Positions 44,182 to 52,356 of a stretch of DNA of 64,000 nt are shown one piece after another. The translations under genes and the position numbers were made by a program. The stretch is from NCBI RefSeq assembly GCF_002764115.1, contig NZ_CP017940.1, positions 656,501-720,500 of the forward strand. Reading direction: 5' to 3'. The notes under the pieces are model-generated. The model was not told the DNA's origin, made no database searches, and saw only the letters and a list, made by a program, of their open reading frames with translations. Within the stretch, counting starts at the first letter, position 1. Each line of letters opens with the position of its first letter. The stretch is from Phyllobacterium zundukense (GTDB taxonomy: Bacteria; Pseudomonadota; Alphaproteobacteria; Rhizobiales; Rhizobiaceae).

Positions 44182-44280
44182 GACCTTTTAATCGATCCAC
44201 CCTGATGGCCATCTGATGCGGTTTTCTGCGCTTCCGGTGCTCATGGACCCTCGAGCATGAGTGGCTGATGGGTCGATGAG
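44179..44280. repeat. Family A repeat copy 3 (truncated) flanked by duplicated iolB end
   Basis: After the iolB stop the element starts GAGACC and matches copies 1 and 2 through CATCTGATGCGGTTTTCTGC and CTTCCGGTGCTCATGGACC, then breaks off near 44250. The next bases, GAGCATGAGTGGCTGATGGG (44253 on), repeat the iolB 3' end at 44158-44182 (GAGCACGAGTGGCTGATGGG). The half element is thus bracketed by a direct repeat of host sequence. Confidence 0.8.
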
Positions 44281-44291
44281 TGCGAGTCCGA

Positions 44292-44476
44292 ATGCCGATT
44301 ATCTCTCCCCTTGTGGGAGAGAAGTATTTTCTTGGATTTAGCCTCATTGCTAAATCCTTAGAAAATCCAAGAGAGGGGGTATCGTCGCGGGTTCAAAATC
44401 CCCTCTCTGGCAATTTCTAGCACTTAGCAAGTGCTAAGATGCTGAAATTGCTTTCTCCCCCGCTAGGGGGAGATAG
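44292..44476. repeat. RIME-like mosaic repeat, copy 3
   Basis: A ~185-base copy beginning ATGCCGATTATCTCTCCCCT and ending CCGCTAGGGGGAGATAGAGC, with inner GATTTAGCC / GCTAAATCC-type and GATTTCTAGCACTTAGC-type palindromes. It fills the iolB-nrsF gap and is convergent to both. Confidence 0.85.
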
Positions 44477-44478
44477 AG

Positions 44479-45120
44479 CTACCACCGCAGGATAAACCGT
44501 CCCGTGATTGCGCCAATGAGGCCGGCAACGAGCACGCCGAGCGTGTACCAGACCGCGATGAATGGCATGGCGCTTTCATTGCAATGGAACGAATAGACAA
44601 AAGCGGCGATGGCGCCGGCGGCAAGGCCCGCCGCTGCGCCCGCGACGGTCAGACGCGTCGGAGCCAGCCCGCGCAGCACCCAGAAGGCGCCGATCAGCAG
44701 CGGCAGTGACAGCATGACGATGTTGAAGGTGCAGACGGCAATCGTCCGGCCCTTGAGCATGGCCATATATTCATCAGGCGGTGTCATCGCCAATTGGGCA
44801 AAGGCGAGAACGCTCATCACCACGATGGTCGCGGCCATCAGACCGAGATTGACGCGGATCGAACCGAGCGGATGGGCGATGCGCTTGACCGCCCAGACAC
44901 CGGCGACGGCGAGGATCAGCGTATAGGTGAACTTGGTCCAGAACATCATCGTTGTGCTGGCTTCAGCAAGGTCTGGCCGCATTCCGAGCCACAGCAACAT
45001 CAGGATCGCCGATGCGGCGAGGCTGATGCCGAGCCCTGTTGCGACCCGCATGATGACAGCAGTTCTTGGCACGGGCTTCAATTCGCCGGTGAGACGTGCA
45101 ATCAGGTCATTTGTCATCAT
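44479..45120 (-). CDS. NrsF-type membrane anti-sigma factor (DUF1109)
   Basis: A 213-residue protein with six membrane helices after a short cytoplasmic N terminus (TNDLIARLTGELKPVP). The family hallmark FHCNESAMPFIAVWYTLG (residues ~180-197) contains a Cys probably used in redox sensing. NrsF proteins hold an ECF sigma factor inactive at the membrane. The start overlaps the end of the sigma gene by 14 bases; AAAGGG supports the ATG at 45120. It would be the partner of the sigma factor just upstream. Confidence 0.88.
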   Translation of the reverse strand: MMTNDLIARLTGELKPVPRTAVIMRVATGLGISLAASAILMLLWLGMRPDLAEASTTMMFWTKFTYTLILAVAGVWAVKRIAHPLGSIRVNLGLMAATIVVMSVLAFAQLAMTPPDEYMAMLKGRTIAVCTFNIVMLSLPLLIGAFWVLRGLAPTRLTVAGAAAGLAAGAIAAFVYSFHCNESAMPFIAVWYTLGVLVAGLIGAITGRFILRW

Positions 45121-45661
45121 TGGCTGCACCCTTTAACCTCGCGGTTATTGCCCTTATTCCCCTGTGTATGCTGACCTTTACGGACGTCTCCGAAAGGCCG
45201 GTACTTTGCGCGACTTCGGCGATGGACTGGCCCTCGATCCTGGTGCGGTAGATCAGGTCGCGGGTTTTTTCCGGCGCCGATTGCAGGAGCCGCTGCACAT
45301 CCATGCGGTCCGCCGCCGCATCGGATTGATCCTGCGCGAACAGGTCCTCCACGTCGTCCAGCGGAACCGTCGCCCGGATGCGGTTGCGCCTGAAATGGTC
45401 GATCAGCTTGTAGCGCGCAATCGCATGCAGCCAGGCGGTGAAAGGCCTGTCGACCTCATAGGTTGCGCGCCTTGTGTGCAATGCCATCAGCGTCTCCTGC
45501 ACGAGATCGTCGGCGTCGCCCTTATGCGCATCGGCCAGCCGGCGCAGGAAATAATATCGCAGGTGTTTGGCCACATCGCTCAAGAGAACGCCATAGCTCC
45601 GCGCATCACCCGCCAGGCTTGCGAGCATCAGTTCCTTCAATCGTGTTTCGATCGAATGCAC
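45107..45661 (-). CDS. ECF sigma factor (SigF-like, NrsF-partnered)
   Basis: A 184-residue ECF-type sigma factor. Region 2 reads DDLVQETLMALHTRRATYEVDRPFTAWLHAIARYKLIDHFRR (residues ~48-88) and region 4 SAPEKTRDLIYRTRIEGQSIAEVAQSTGLSETSVKVSIHRGIRAI. The marked start is a GTG only ~10 bases behind a predicted transcription start, so an internal ATG at 45628 with AAGGA upstream is a real alternative. It overlaps the anti-sigma gene. Caulobacter SigF, with the same NrsF partner, answers chromate, cadmium and oxidative stress; a like role is inferred. Confidence 0.88.
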   Translation of the reverse strand: MHSIETRLKELMLASLAGDARSYGVLLSDVAKHLRYYFLRRLADAHKGDADDLVQETLMALHTRRATYEVDRPFTAWLHAIARYKLIDHFRRNRIRATVPLDDVEDLFAQDQSDAAADRMDVQRLLQSAPEKTRDLIYRTRIEGQSIAEVAQSTGLSETSVKVSIHRGIRAITARLKGAANDDK

Positions 45662-45677
45662 GCCGATTCATTCCTTA

Positions 45678-45702
45678 TTCGTGCGGAGCGGCGAAAGGTT
45701 AC
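45678..45702 (-). promoter_or_regulatory. ECF promoter of the sigma operon
   Basis: On the minus strand GTAACC (45697-45702) and CGAA (45678-45681) are 15 bases apart, close to the GTAACC-N16-CGAA promoter described for Caulobacter SigF. The same element stands upstream of the MXKDX gene at 45781. It implies autoregulation. Confidence 0.75.
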
Positions 45703-45780
45703 AGATGAGATGGAAGTCAGCGGCAGGTCAATGCTTCAAACATGAATCCACCGAAGAATGATCACCAATGCGTGATGCGT

Positions 45781-45806
45781 GTAACCGGATCGCGCTGCCT
45801 CGCGAA
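45781..45806 (+). promoter_or_regulatory. ECF promoter of the MXKDX gene
   Basis: GTAACC (45781-45786), 16 bases, then CGAA (45803-45806) exactly fits the SigF-type promoter. Transcription would start about 75 bases before the MXKDX gene and might run on into the cytochrome b/molybdoprotein genes. Confidence 0.78.
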
Positions 45807-45887
45807 TTGCCTGATGCGACCTGATCAGAAGCATCTGAAACTTATTGGCACGTTTCATCGTGTCTTGTTCAAACCGAGGAGACAACC

Positions 45888-46157
45888 ATGAACATTTTCA
45901 CACGCCGCATCGCCCTGTCGGCCTTCGTTCTCGCTACCGGGCTTGCCGGTGCAAGCATCGCCCTCGCCGAAGATGCCATGAAGGCCGATCCGATGAGCAA
46001 GGCCGACTGCGTGAAGAAGGCCGGGATGGAAAAAGACGCCATGAAGAAGGATTCCATGATGAAGGAATGCGACACGATGGCAATGAAAAAGGATACAATG
46101 CAGCCGATGAAGAAGGACGCCATGGCGCCTGACGCAATGGCTCCCAAGAAGAAGTAA
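45888..46157 (+). CDS. Exported pentapeptide MXKDX-repeat protein
   Basis: An 89-residue protein: a signal peptide (residues 1-27, cut near SIALA-E) and a tail of M-x-K-D/A-x repeats (DAMKKD, MMKECD, MAMKKD, MQPMKKD, MAPDAM) rich in Met, Lys and Asp, with two Cys. Met-rich repeats may bind metals or act as an oxidant sink. GGAG lies upstream of the ATG. An exact SigF-type promoter precedes it, and homologues belong to that regulon in Caulobacter. Confidence 0.85.
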   Translation: MNIFTRRIALSAFVLATGLAGASIALAEDAMKADPMSKADCVKKAGMEKDAMKKDSMMKECDTMAMKKDTMQPMKKDAMAPDAMAPKKK

Positions 46158-46177
46158 TAGAAGAGCTACCCCTTTTT

Positions 46178-46322
46178 ACCCTCCCCCTTGTGGGGAGGGC
46201 GGAGCGAAGCGACGGGGTGGGGCTTGCAATGATCAATTTCGCGCCGGCGGAGCTGGTTTTCCGTCTCAAATAGACCCCTCCCGGACCTGCGGTCCGTCCC
46301 TCCCCACAAGGGGGAGGGCAAG
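46178..46322. repeat. Palindromic intergenic repeat
   Basis: The ends CCCTCCCCCTTGTGGGGAGG and CCTCCCCACAAGGGGGAGGG are inverted copies, ~145 bases apart, each with an inner small palindrome; GGACCTGCGGTCC is another perfect hairpin inside. It is related in style to the RIME-like copies but with different inner modules. It lies between the MXKDX and cytochrome b genes. Confidence 0.75.
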
Positions 46323-46347
46323 AGGCGGCAGCGTTATGGAGGCTCAA

Positions 46348-47214
46348 ATGACAAGCGTTGTTCGATCAGGGACGACAAAACCCAAGAAGGTGCTGTTCTA
46401 CCGGCATTCGGCTGCGGTGCGCATTACCCATTGGCTGAACGTGCTGTGCCTGAGCTTCCTCCTGATGAGCGGCTTGCAAATCTTCAATGCGCATCCCCAT
46501 CTCTACTGGGGCCAGTATGGCGCGGATGCCCTTCCTGATCCCTCCTTCATTTCCATCGGCGCCTTCAAGGATGGCGACACGATCAAGGGCGTCACCCGCA
46601 TCGGCTCCCTGTCCCTCAACACCACCGGCGTCCTGGGCGCGTCGAAAGAGGACGGGCAACTCAGCCCGCGCGCTTTTCCTTCATGGATCACCATCCCGAG
46701 CTATCAGGACCTTGCTACCGGTCGGCGCTGGCACTTCTTCTTCGCCTGGTTCTTCGTCATCAATGGATTTGTCTATTTGCTCTACGGCTTGATCGCCGGC
46801 CATTTCCGGCGCGATCTCGTTCCGAGCAAGGACCAGCTGACGCCCACCCATCTGGCGCATGAGATTTCCGAACATGCGCGGCTGCGCTTTCCCAAGGGCG
46901 AAGAGGCAAGGCACTACAATTCCCTGCAAAAGCTTGCCTATGTGGGCGTCATTTTCATCATCCTGCCGCTGATGGTGCTGACCGGGCTCACCATGTCGCC
47001 GGGCTTCAATTCGATCTTTCCGTGGCTGCTGGATGTCTTCGGCGGGCGGCAGTCGGCACGCACGATCCACTTCATCGCCGCGTCGCTGCTCGTTGCCTTC
47101 GTTATCATCCACATCGTGATGGTGCTGGTTTCCGGCGTCTGGAACAATCTGCGCTCGATGATCACTGGCTATTACGCGCTGAAGATCCAACCGGAAAAGG
47201 AGACGTCAAAATGA
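46348..47214 (+). CDS. Cytochrome b561-type membrane subunit
   Basis: A 288-residue inner-membrane protein with four main helices. Probable haem His residues lie in SAAVRITHWLNVL (residues ~22-34), GRRWHFFFAWFFVINGF, SLQKLAYVGV region and TIHFIAASLLVAFVIIHIVM. It resembles the cytochrome b subunits that serve dehydrogenases such as YedZ/MsrQ or Ni-Fe hydrogenase. The ATG at 46348 has GGAGG at good spacing; one four codons earlier does not. The stop overlaps the molybdoprotein start by four bases, so they form a two-protein redox complex. Confidence 0.85.
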   Translation: MTSVVRSGTTKPKKVLFYRHSAAVRITHWLNVLCLSFLLMSGLQIFNAHPHLYWGQYGADALPDPSFISIGAFKDGDTIKGVTRIGSLSLNTTGVLGASKEDGQLSPRAFPSWITIPSYQDLATGRRWHFFFAWFFVINGFVYLLYGLIAGHFRRDLVPSKDQLTPTHLAHEISEHARLRFPKGEEARHYNSLQKLAYVGVIFIILPLMVLTGLTMSPGFNSIFPWLLDVFGGRQSARTIHFIAASLLVAFVIIHIVMVLVSGVWNNLRSMITGYYALKIQPEKETSK

Positions 47215-47984
47215 GCTTCGATCTCACCCGCCGCCGATTCCTTATCGGCTCCGGTGTCGCGGCAACCGGGCTGCTGACCGGCTGCGATGCGCTGGTGGAA
47301 AACGCCAGCATCAACGATGTCCTGCAAAAAGCGGAATCCCTGAGCATGGGCGCCCAGCGCCTGCTCATGTCGCACCAGCCGCTGGCACGCGAATATACCG
47401 AGGCGGATCTGTCGCCGGTTTTCAAGGCGAATGGCACCTCCCAGCCAGATAGCGAAGACTATGCCCGGCTGATGGAAAGCAATTTCGCCGACTGGAAGCT
47501 GGTGGTGAATGGCATGGTGCAAACGCCGCTGGAGCTTTCGCTGGCCGATCTGAAGGCCATGCTGTCACGCACCCAGATCACCCGGCATGATTGCGTCGAA
47601 GGCTGGAGCGCCATCGGCAAGTGGACCGGCGTGCCCCTCGGTCTCGTGCTGCAGAAAGCCGGTCTTGCGCCTGGCGCTCGTTATGCGGTTTTCCATTGTG
47701 CCGACGATTACGAGCCATCGCTCGACGGCAGCGGCCGGTATTATGAGAGCATTGATCTTGTCGATGCATGGCATCCGCAAACGATCCTTTCCTACAGCAT
47801 GAACGGCAAGGATCTGGAAGTTGCGCACGGTGCGCCGCTGCGCCTGCGTGTCGAACGCCAGCTTGGTTACAAGCATGCCAAATATGTCATGCGCATCGAG
47901 CTGGTCGACAGCTTCAAGAACCTTGCTGGCGGCAAGGGCGGCTTCTGGGAAGACCGCGGCTATGAATGGTATGCGGGGATATAA
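47211..47984 (+). CDS. Periplasmic molybdopterin oxidoreductase (sulfite oxidase/MsrP-like)
   Basis: A 257-residue protein with a Tat signal (LTRRRFLIGSG, residues 5-15) and a nearby Cys in LLTGCDAL that could be lipid-modified. The sulfite-oxidase molybdopterin domain is recognised by ITRHDCVEGWSAIGKWTGVPL, where C128 is the Mo ligand, and by FHCADDYEPSLDG and HGAPLRLRVERQLGYKHAKYV. By family, it reduces or oxidises S/N-oxides, e.g. protein methionine sulfoxide. Overlap with the cytochrome b gene and nearness to a SigF promoter fit an oxidative-stress repair role. Confidence 0.88.
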   Translation: MSFDLTRRRFLIGSGVAATGLLTGCDALVENASINDVLQKAESLSMGAQRLLMSHQPLAREYTEADLSPVFKANGTSQPDSEDYARLMESNFADWKLVVNGMVQTPLELSLADLKAMLSRTQITRHDCVEGWSAIGKWTGVPLGLVLQKAGLAPGARYAVFHCADDYEPSLDGSGRYYESIDLVDAWHPQTILSYSMNGKDLEVAHGAPLRLRVERQLGYKHAKYVMRIELVDSFKNLAGGKGGFWEDRGYEWYAGI

Positions 47985-48018
47985 CGCAAAAATCCCTGCG
48001 GCATACCGAAAAGCACCA

Positions 48019-49773
48019 TCACTGTGGCAGCCCCGCCTTTTCCAGACCACTGGCCCATCGCGCGGCATCTTCCGGCCGCCGGATCGGGAAGCAATCGTTG
48101 AGACCCGACAGGCGGAGGTCGGGGTAAAGCTGGCGCAAACGCGCCATCGCCTCCGTAGCCTCCGGAGCTTGTCCGGCTAGCCCATGGCTTGCGGCAGCGA
48201 CACAGGTTGCGATGAAGTGGACCGGCTGCTCGCGAATGGCCGCATGGGCCCATGAGGATGCATCCTCGTATCGGCCAGCAAAGAAGTATGCGGCGGCCAT
48301 TGCCGCATGCGCATTGGACATCTGGGGGTCCTGTGGGTTCAGGCGCATGGCACGCGCGAGATGATCCATTGCCACCTCCGGTTCGCCAAGCCAAATCCTG
48401 GCCCAACCGCTGAACAGCCACGCCGAGGCCCAATTGGGATTGAGCACAAGAGCGCGCTCCAACAAGTCAACACCGTAGTCATGTGCGCCCAGAACATATG
48501 TGAAGGCGATTCCAGCCGTGCAGAGCGCCACCGCATCGTCCTTGCCCAAGGCTGCGGCGTGCCGGGCCAGTCGCTCGGTTTCGGCCGTCTCCTCCACGCG
48601 ATCGACCATCCATCCACTTGCCTTCCGCTGGGAATAACAACGCGCCGCCATGCCATAAGCGGCAGCATATTCCGGATCGAGTTCGATAGCGCGGTAAAAT
48701 AGCCGGAGCGCCTCGTTGTTGGCTTCCCTGTTCCAGCGATGCAACGCCGCCGAGCCGCGCAGGAAATAATCGTAGGCATCGAGGTTCTCGGTAGGCTTGC
48801 GCTTGGCCCGCTCGATCTCGGCCTGCTCGAGCTTCGATCCGATGGCGCCGACGACATTCGCGGTTATCTGGTCCTGAAGCTCGAAAATGTCTTCCAGCCC
48901 CCCTTCAAAGCGATCCGCCCAAATATGTACGCCCGTGGCGGCTTCAACAAGTTCGGCCGAAATGCGCACCCGGTTCGCCGCCCTGCGCACGCTGCCTTCC
49001 AGCACGTAGCGCACACCCAATTCGCGCCCGACCTGCTTCACGTCGACAGGGCGCCCCTTGTAGGTAAAGCTCGAATTTCGCGCGATGACAAACAACCAGC
49101 GAATGCGCGAGAGCCCGATGGTTATCTCTTCCACGATACCGTCGCCGAAATAATCCTCTGCCGCATCGCTCATGTTTCCAAATGGCAGTACGGCGATCGA
49201 CGGCCGGTCCGGGAGTGCGGGTCTGGGCGCCCGCAAAGGCATGATCTGCTCGAGGTGCGCCCGGTAAGTCCGAAGGGGGCGCGCGATATTCTTGAGGTGG
49301 TGCATGCCCATATCGGCAAAGTTGACATCGACCTTGCCGTCGATCTGCCGGTACACGTCTTCGGAGATGCAGATTCCACCGGCCTCGGAAATCTCCTCGA
49401 GCCGGGCCGCGACGTTGACACCGTCACCCAGGATGTCATCGCCTTCGATCAGGACGTCGCCGAGATTGATACCGATCCGGAACAGCATCCGCTGGTCGGC
49501 GGGTGCCGCCGCATTTCGCTCCGACATCAGCCTCTGGATGGCTGCGCCACACGCAACGGCAGCAACGACGGACGGAAACTCCAGCAATACGCCATCGCCG
49601 ATGGTCTTTACGATCCGGCCGCCCTGTTTCGTAATGATCGGCGAAATGGCCTCGCGGTGGCCCCGCAGGGCGCGCGCCGTTCCGGCTTCATCGGCTGCCA
49701 TCAGCCGGCTATAGCCCACGACGTCGGCAGCCAGAATAGCCGCCAGCCTGCGCTCGACTTGGGGTTGACCCAC
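48019..49773 (-). CDS. Class III adenylate/guanylate cyclase with TolB-like and TPR regions
   Basis: A 584-residue cytoplasmic protein. Residues ~8-175 are a class III cyclase domain: LAADVVGYSRLM with the metal Asp, VKTIGDGVLLEF with the second Asp, and GINLGDVLIEGDDILGDGVNVAARLEE. Residues ~195-325 are the TolB-like region (PSIAVLPFGNMS...YVLEGSVRR) and the rest TPR-type repeats (LFYRAIELDPEYAAAYG, LERALVLNPNWASAW). It would make a cyclic nucleotide and respond to protein partners through the TPRs. Paralogues are numerous in Rhizobiales. The start is a GTG. Confidence 0.9.
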   Translation of the reverse strand: MGQPQVERRLAAILAADVVGYSRLMAADEAGTARALRGHREAISPIITKQGGRIVKTIGDGVLLEFPSVVAAVACGAAIQRLMSERNAAAPADQRMLFRIGINLGDVLIEGDDILGDGVNVAARLEEISEAGGICISEDVYRQIDGKVDVNFADMGMHHLKNIARPLRTYRAHLEQIMPLRAPRPALPDRPSIAVLPFGNMSDAAEDYFGDGIVEEITIGLSRIRWLFVIARNSSFTYKGRPVDVKQVGRELGVRYVLEGSVRRAANRVRISAELVEAATGVHIWADRFEGGLEDIFELQDQITANVVGAIGSKLEQAEIERAKRKPTENLDAYDYFLRGSAALHRWNREANNEALRLFYRAIELDPEYAAAYGMAARCYSQRKASGWMVDRVEETAETERLARHAAALGKDDAVALCTAGIAFTYVLGAHDYGVDLLERALVLNPNWASAWLFSGWARIWLGEPEVAMDHLARAMRLNPQDPQMSNAHAAMAAAYFFAGRYEDASSWAHAAIREQPVHFIATCVAAASHGLAGQAPEATEAMARLRQLYPDLRLSGLNDCFPIRRPEDAARWASGLEKAGLPQ

Positions 49774-49904
49774 GGACCTCTACCTCCGCTGTAGCTCCAA
49801 GGACAATACTATACACGAGCCTCCCTTGGAACGCTCGGAAAAGCTCCTAAACCTATTGGATGAGAGCCTTGGCATATCCTGCCATTGGGGTGATTTCCTT
49901 TGCC

Positions 49905-50777
49905 TTAGCGACCTTGAACCGTAGCCAGAACCGTTTCAAGTCTGTTGGCGGCCCATTCGGCGGAATAAAGGCGTGTTTGCGGCTTGGGTTTCGGCGCCGC
50001 GAGCGCCCTTGCAATCGCGCGATGGAGTTGTAGTGGCGAGGTGAACCAGTGCGCACCAGGATAGGTCTCGCGATAGGCGTCCTCCGGCCATGCGACGAAA
50101 GGCAAGCCCAGCCGCTGTGCCGTAGCGGCCTTGACATTGGACTTCCAGCGGCGTGACAGCCAGTTGCCATGACGGCCTCCGCGCACGGCGACCATAACGT
50201 CTGCGGGTGGCGGCAAAGGATCATTCGACATGACAAAATCGGCGCCAAGCAGGCGGCAGGACATGCGGGCCGCGTAGGCCCAGGCCTTCATGTAGCCGCG
50301 CTTGCCATGGAACAGTACACGGGATCGCGCGTGATCGTCCATAGCCGGGCCGCTCAGACGGGGGTCGAAGTGATGGTGCAGGGTGGCTGTGCGATAACCG
50401 AGTGGCGCGAGATCATCATTCATCGCCTGCGTCGGACAAAGGATAAGGTCGGGTGAAATCCGTTCGAAGGCCGGACTGAACAGTTCTCGTGCCTCCTAGG
50501 CATTTGCTATCTGCAGGGCCGGGTTGGCATGGCAGAAACGGCTCGCGCGCTGGTCCCAGAAATCAAGCGGATCGTAAATGATCGGGCCGCCCCATTTACG
50601 CAGCGCCGCAAGTCCCCGATCGGAAATGTGCTTGACCACCACAACCGCGTCGATGGCGCTCAGGTCGCGTTTTGTGGCATTGGCCACCGCACGCCAATTG
50701 GTCCTCGTCGCTGCAAGCTGTTCGCCACGCATGACCCACGCGCCGCTACCGCCAATTCCCGTAAACATGACACGCAT
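49905..50777 (-). pseudogene. Glycosyltransferase-like gene interrupted by an in-frame amber codon
   Basis: A single minus-strand frame of 291 codons from ATG 50777 to the stop at 49905 is broken only by TAG at 50496-50498 (codon 94). Upstream it reads MRVMFTGIGGSGAWVMRGEQ...FWDQRASRFCHANPALQIANA; downstream it goes on in phase with EARELFSPAFERISPDLILC and a well-formed C terminus. The DxD-poor, Rossmann-like pattern and GGPIIYDPLDFWD recall glycosyltransferases, but no family is certain. Both parts look coding, so the stop is recent, an error in the sequence, or read through. An internal ATG at 50423 could restart translation. Confidence 0.75.
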
Positions 50778-51061
50778 GCAATTTTACCCTTACAAACTTT
50801 CGAAACATCAATTGCATTGCGTCGTGCCCGATCGCGCTGCGATTCGGCGCCCGGCAGTTGCGTGCTGTATCAGACAGGATCAGCAAAAGCCGGCAGGAAA
50901 GATGGCGAAAGCAAGGAATATTTTTGCCGGATTTTGCTGCGGTTCGCCGGGCCGGACGATGACGGCTCGCAAAAATCGATCGACTATCCTTAAAATTGCC
51001 TGTGACTTTCCCCATATGCGCGGGACAAGGTTATGTGCCTTACGTAGAGGAGACTGTCTGC

Positions 51062-52108
51062 ATGCCATTTATTCTTTCCCGCCTCAGCCGGATTGCCGCG
51101 ATATTCGTCATCGGATTGGCGGTGTCGTTCAGCGCTGTCTACGAGGCTGATGCCCGGCGTGCAGGTGGCGGTGGTTTCGGCAGCCGCGGTACGCGTACAT
51201 TCCAGGCGCCCGCGCCAACGCGGACTGCGCCTGCGCCGGCTGCTCCGATCGAACGCTCGATGACACCGCGGCCACAGAATCAGCCAACGGCGGCACAGCC
51301 ACAGGCTGGCCAGCAGCGTCCCGGTTTGTTCGGCGGCATGGGACGTTCGCTGATCGGCGGTCTGCTACTCGGTGGTCTGCTTGGCGCGTTCCTCGGTTAC
51401 GGTTTTGGCGGCGCTGCCGGTATGCTCGGCATGCTGCTGCAGATCGCCCTGGTCATCGGCGCAATCATGCTTGCCATGCGGTTCTTCCGGTCGCGTCAGC
51501 CTTCCGCGGCGACAGCCGGTGCCAGCCCCTCCTTTGGCCGCAATGCCTATAGTGAACAGCCATCGGCAGCGGCACCGTCGTTTCGTGTTCCGACGATAGG
51601 CTCGGGTGCCGGCCAGAGCACCGCAAGTCAGGGTACTGCGGGGCAGGGTACAGCGGGATATGGCCAGGGTTACGCGGCAAAGGGCCAGGCGGTTCCATCG
51701 GACGAAATCGGCCTGAAGCAGGATGATCTCGACAGGTTCGAGCAGCTCCTGACCGAAGTGCAAACTGCCTATGGCAAGGAAGACTATGCCGCCCTGCGCA
51801 ACCTGACCACACCTGAGGCCATGTCGTACCTGGCGGAAGAGCTCGGCCAGAATGCCACGGATGGCCTGCGAAACAGCGTGTCTGACGTCAAGCTCCTGCA
51901 GAGCGATATTGCCGAGGCGTGGGCCGAAGGCGATGCGCAATATGCAACCGCAGCCATGCGCTATTCGAGCGTCGATGCGATGCTGGACCGTAATACGGGC
52001 CGCGTCGTCAACGGCGATGAGGGAGAACCGTCGCAGACGACTGAGGTCTGGACGTTCGTGCGCAAGCCCGATTCCGATTGGAAGCTGGCGGCGATTCAGG
52101 ACGCCTAA
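51062..52108 (+). CDS. Tim44-like domain protein, exported
   Basis: A 348-residue protein. Signal peptide at 1-32 (cut near YEADA), then a Gly/Ala/Pro/Gln-rich linker (~33-95), two hydrophobic Gly-rich segments (~98-140, LIGGLLLGGLLGAFLGYGFGG and LLQIALVIGAIMLAM), a second low-complexity linker with QGTAGQGTAGYGQG repeats, and a C-terminal Tim44-like domain (DDLDRFEQLLTEVQTAYGKEDYAALRNLTTPEAMSYL...TEVWTFVRKPDSDWKLAAIQ). The domain adopts an NTF2-like fold that may bind membranes or proteins. Function in bacteria is not established. Confidence 0.88.
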   Translation: MPFILSRLSRIAAIFVIGLAVSFSAVYEADARRAGGGGFGSRGTRTFQAPAPTRTAPAPAAPIERSMTPRPQNQPTAAQPQAGQQRPGLFGGMGRSLIGGLLLGGLLGAFLGYGFGGAAGMLGMLLQIALVIGAIMLAMRFFRSRQPSAATAGASPSFGRNAYSEQPSAAAPSFRVPTIGSGAGQSTASQGTAGQGTAGYGQGYAAKGQAVPSDEIGLKQDDLDRFEQLLTEVQTAYGKEDYAALRNLTTPEAMSYLAEELGQNATDGLRNSVSDVKLLQSDIAEAWAEGDAQYATAAMRYSSVDAMLDRNTGRVVNGDEGEPSQTTEVWTFVRKPDSDWKLAAIQDA

Positions 52109-52120
52109 TTCACTGCAACA

Positions 52121-52342
52121 GCTGATGCCGATTATCTCTCCCCTTGTGGGAGAGAAAGTGATTTCAGCATCTTAGCTTATGCTAAGTGCTAGAAATCACC
52201 AGAGAGGGGATAGTGGATTGTGTGACAGTTCCCCTCTCTTGGATTTTCCAAGGATTTAGCAAAGAGGCTAAATCCAAGAAAATCCTACCGGGGCGAGCCA
52301 CGGGTCTCGCCCGCCTTCGGCCCCACAAGGGGGAGATCAGCG
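52121..52342. repeat. RIME-like mosaic repeat, copy 4 (longest)
   Basis: A ~222-base copy beginning GCTGATGCCGATTATCTCTC and ending CACAAGGGGGAGATCAGCGC, with inverted ends. It contains all modules: GATTTCAGCATCTTAGC / GCTAAGTGCTAGAAATC, GGATTTTCCAAGGATTTAGC / GCTAAATCCAAGAAAATCC, and GGGGCGAGCCACGGGTCTCG. It lies at the convergent ends of the Tim44-like and dehydrogenase genes. Confidence 0.88.
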
Positions 52343-52356
52343 CCGCGCCGATTGTT

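Noticed and set aside
52121..52342. Possible CRISPR array
   Set aside because: The palindromic modules are not evenly spaced direct repeats with unique spacers, and no cas gene is present.
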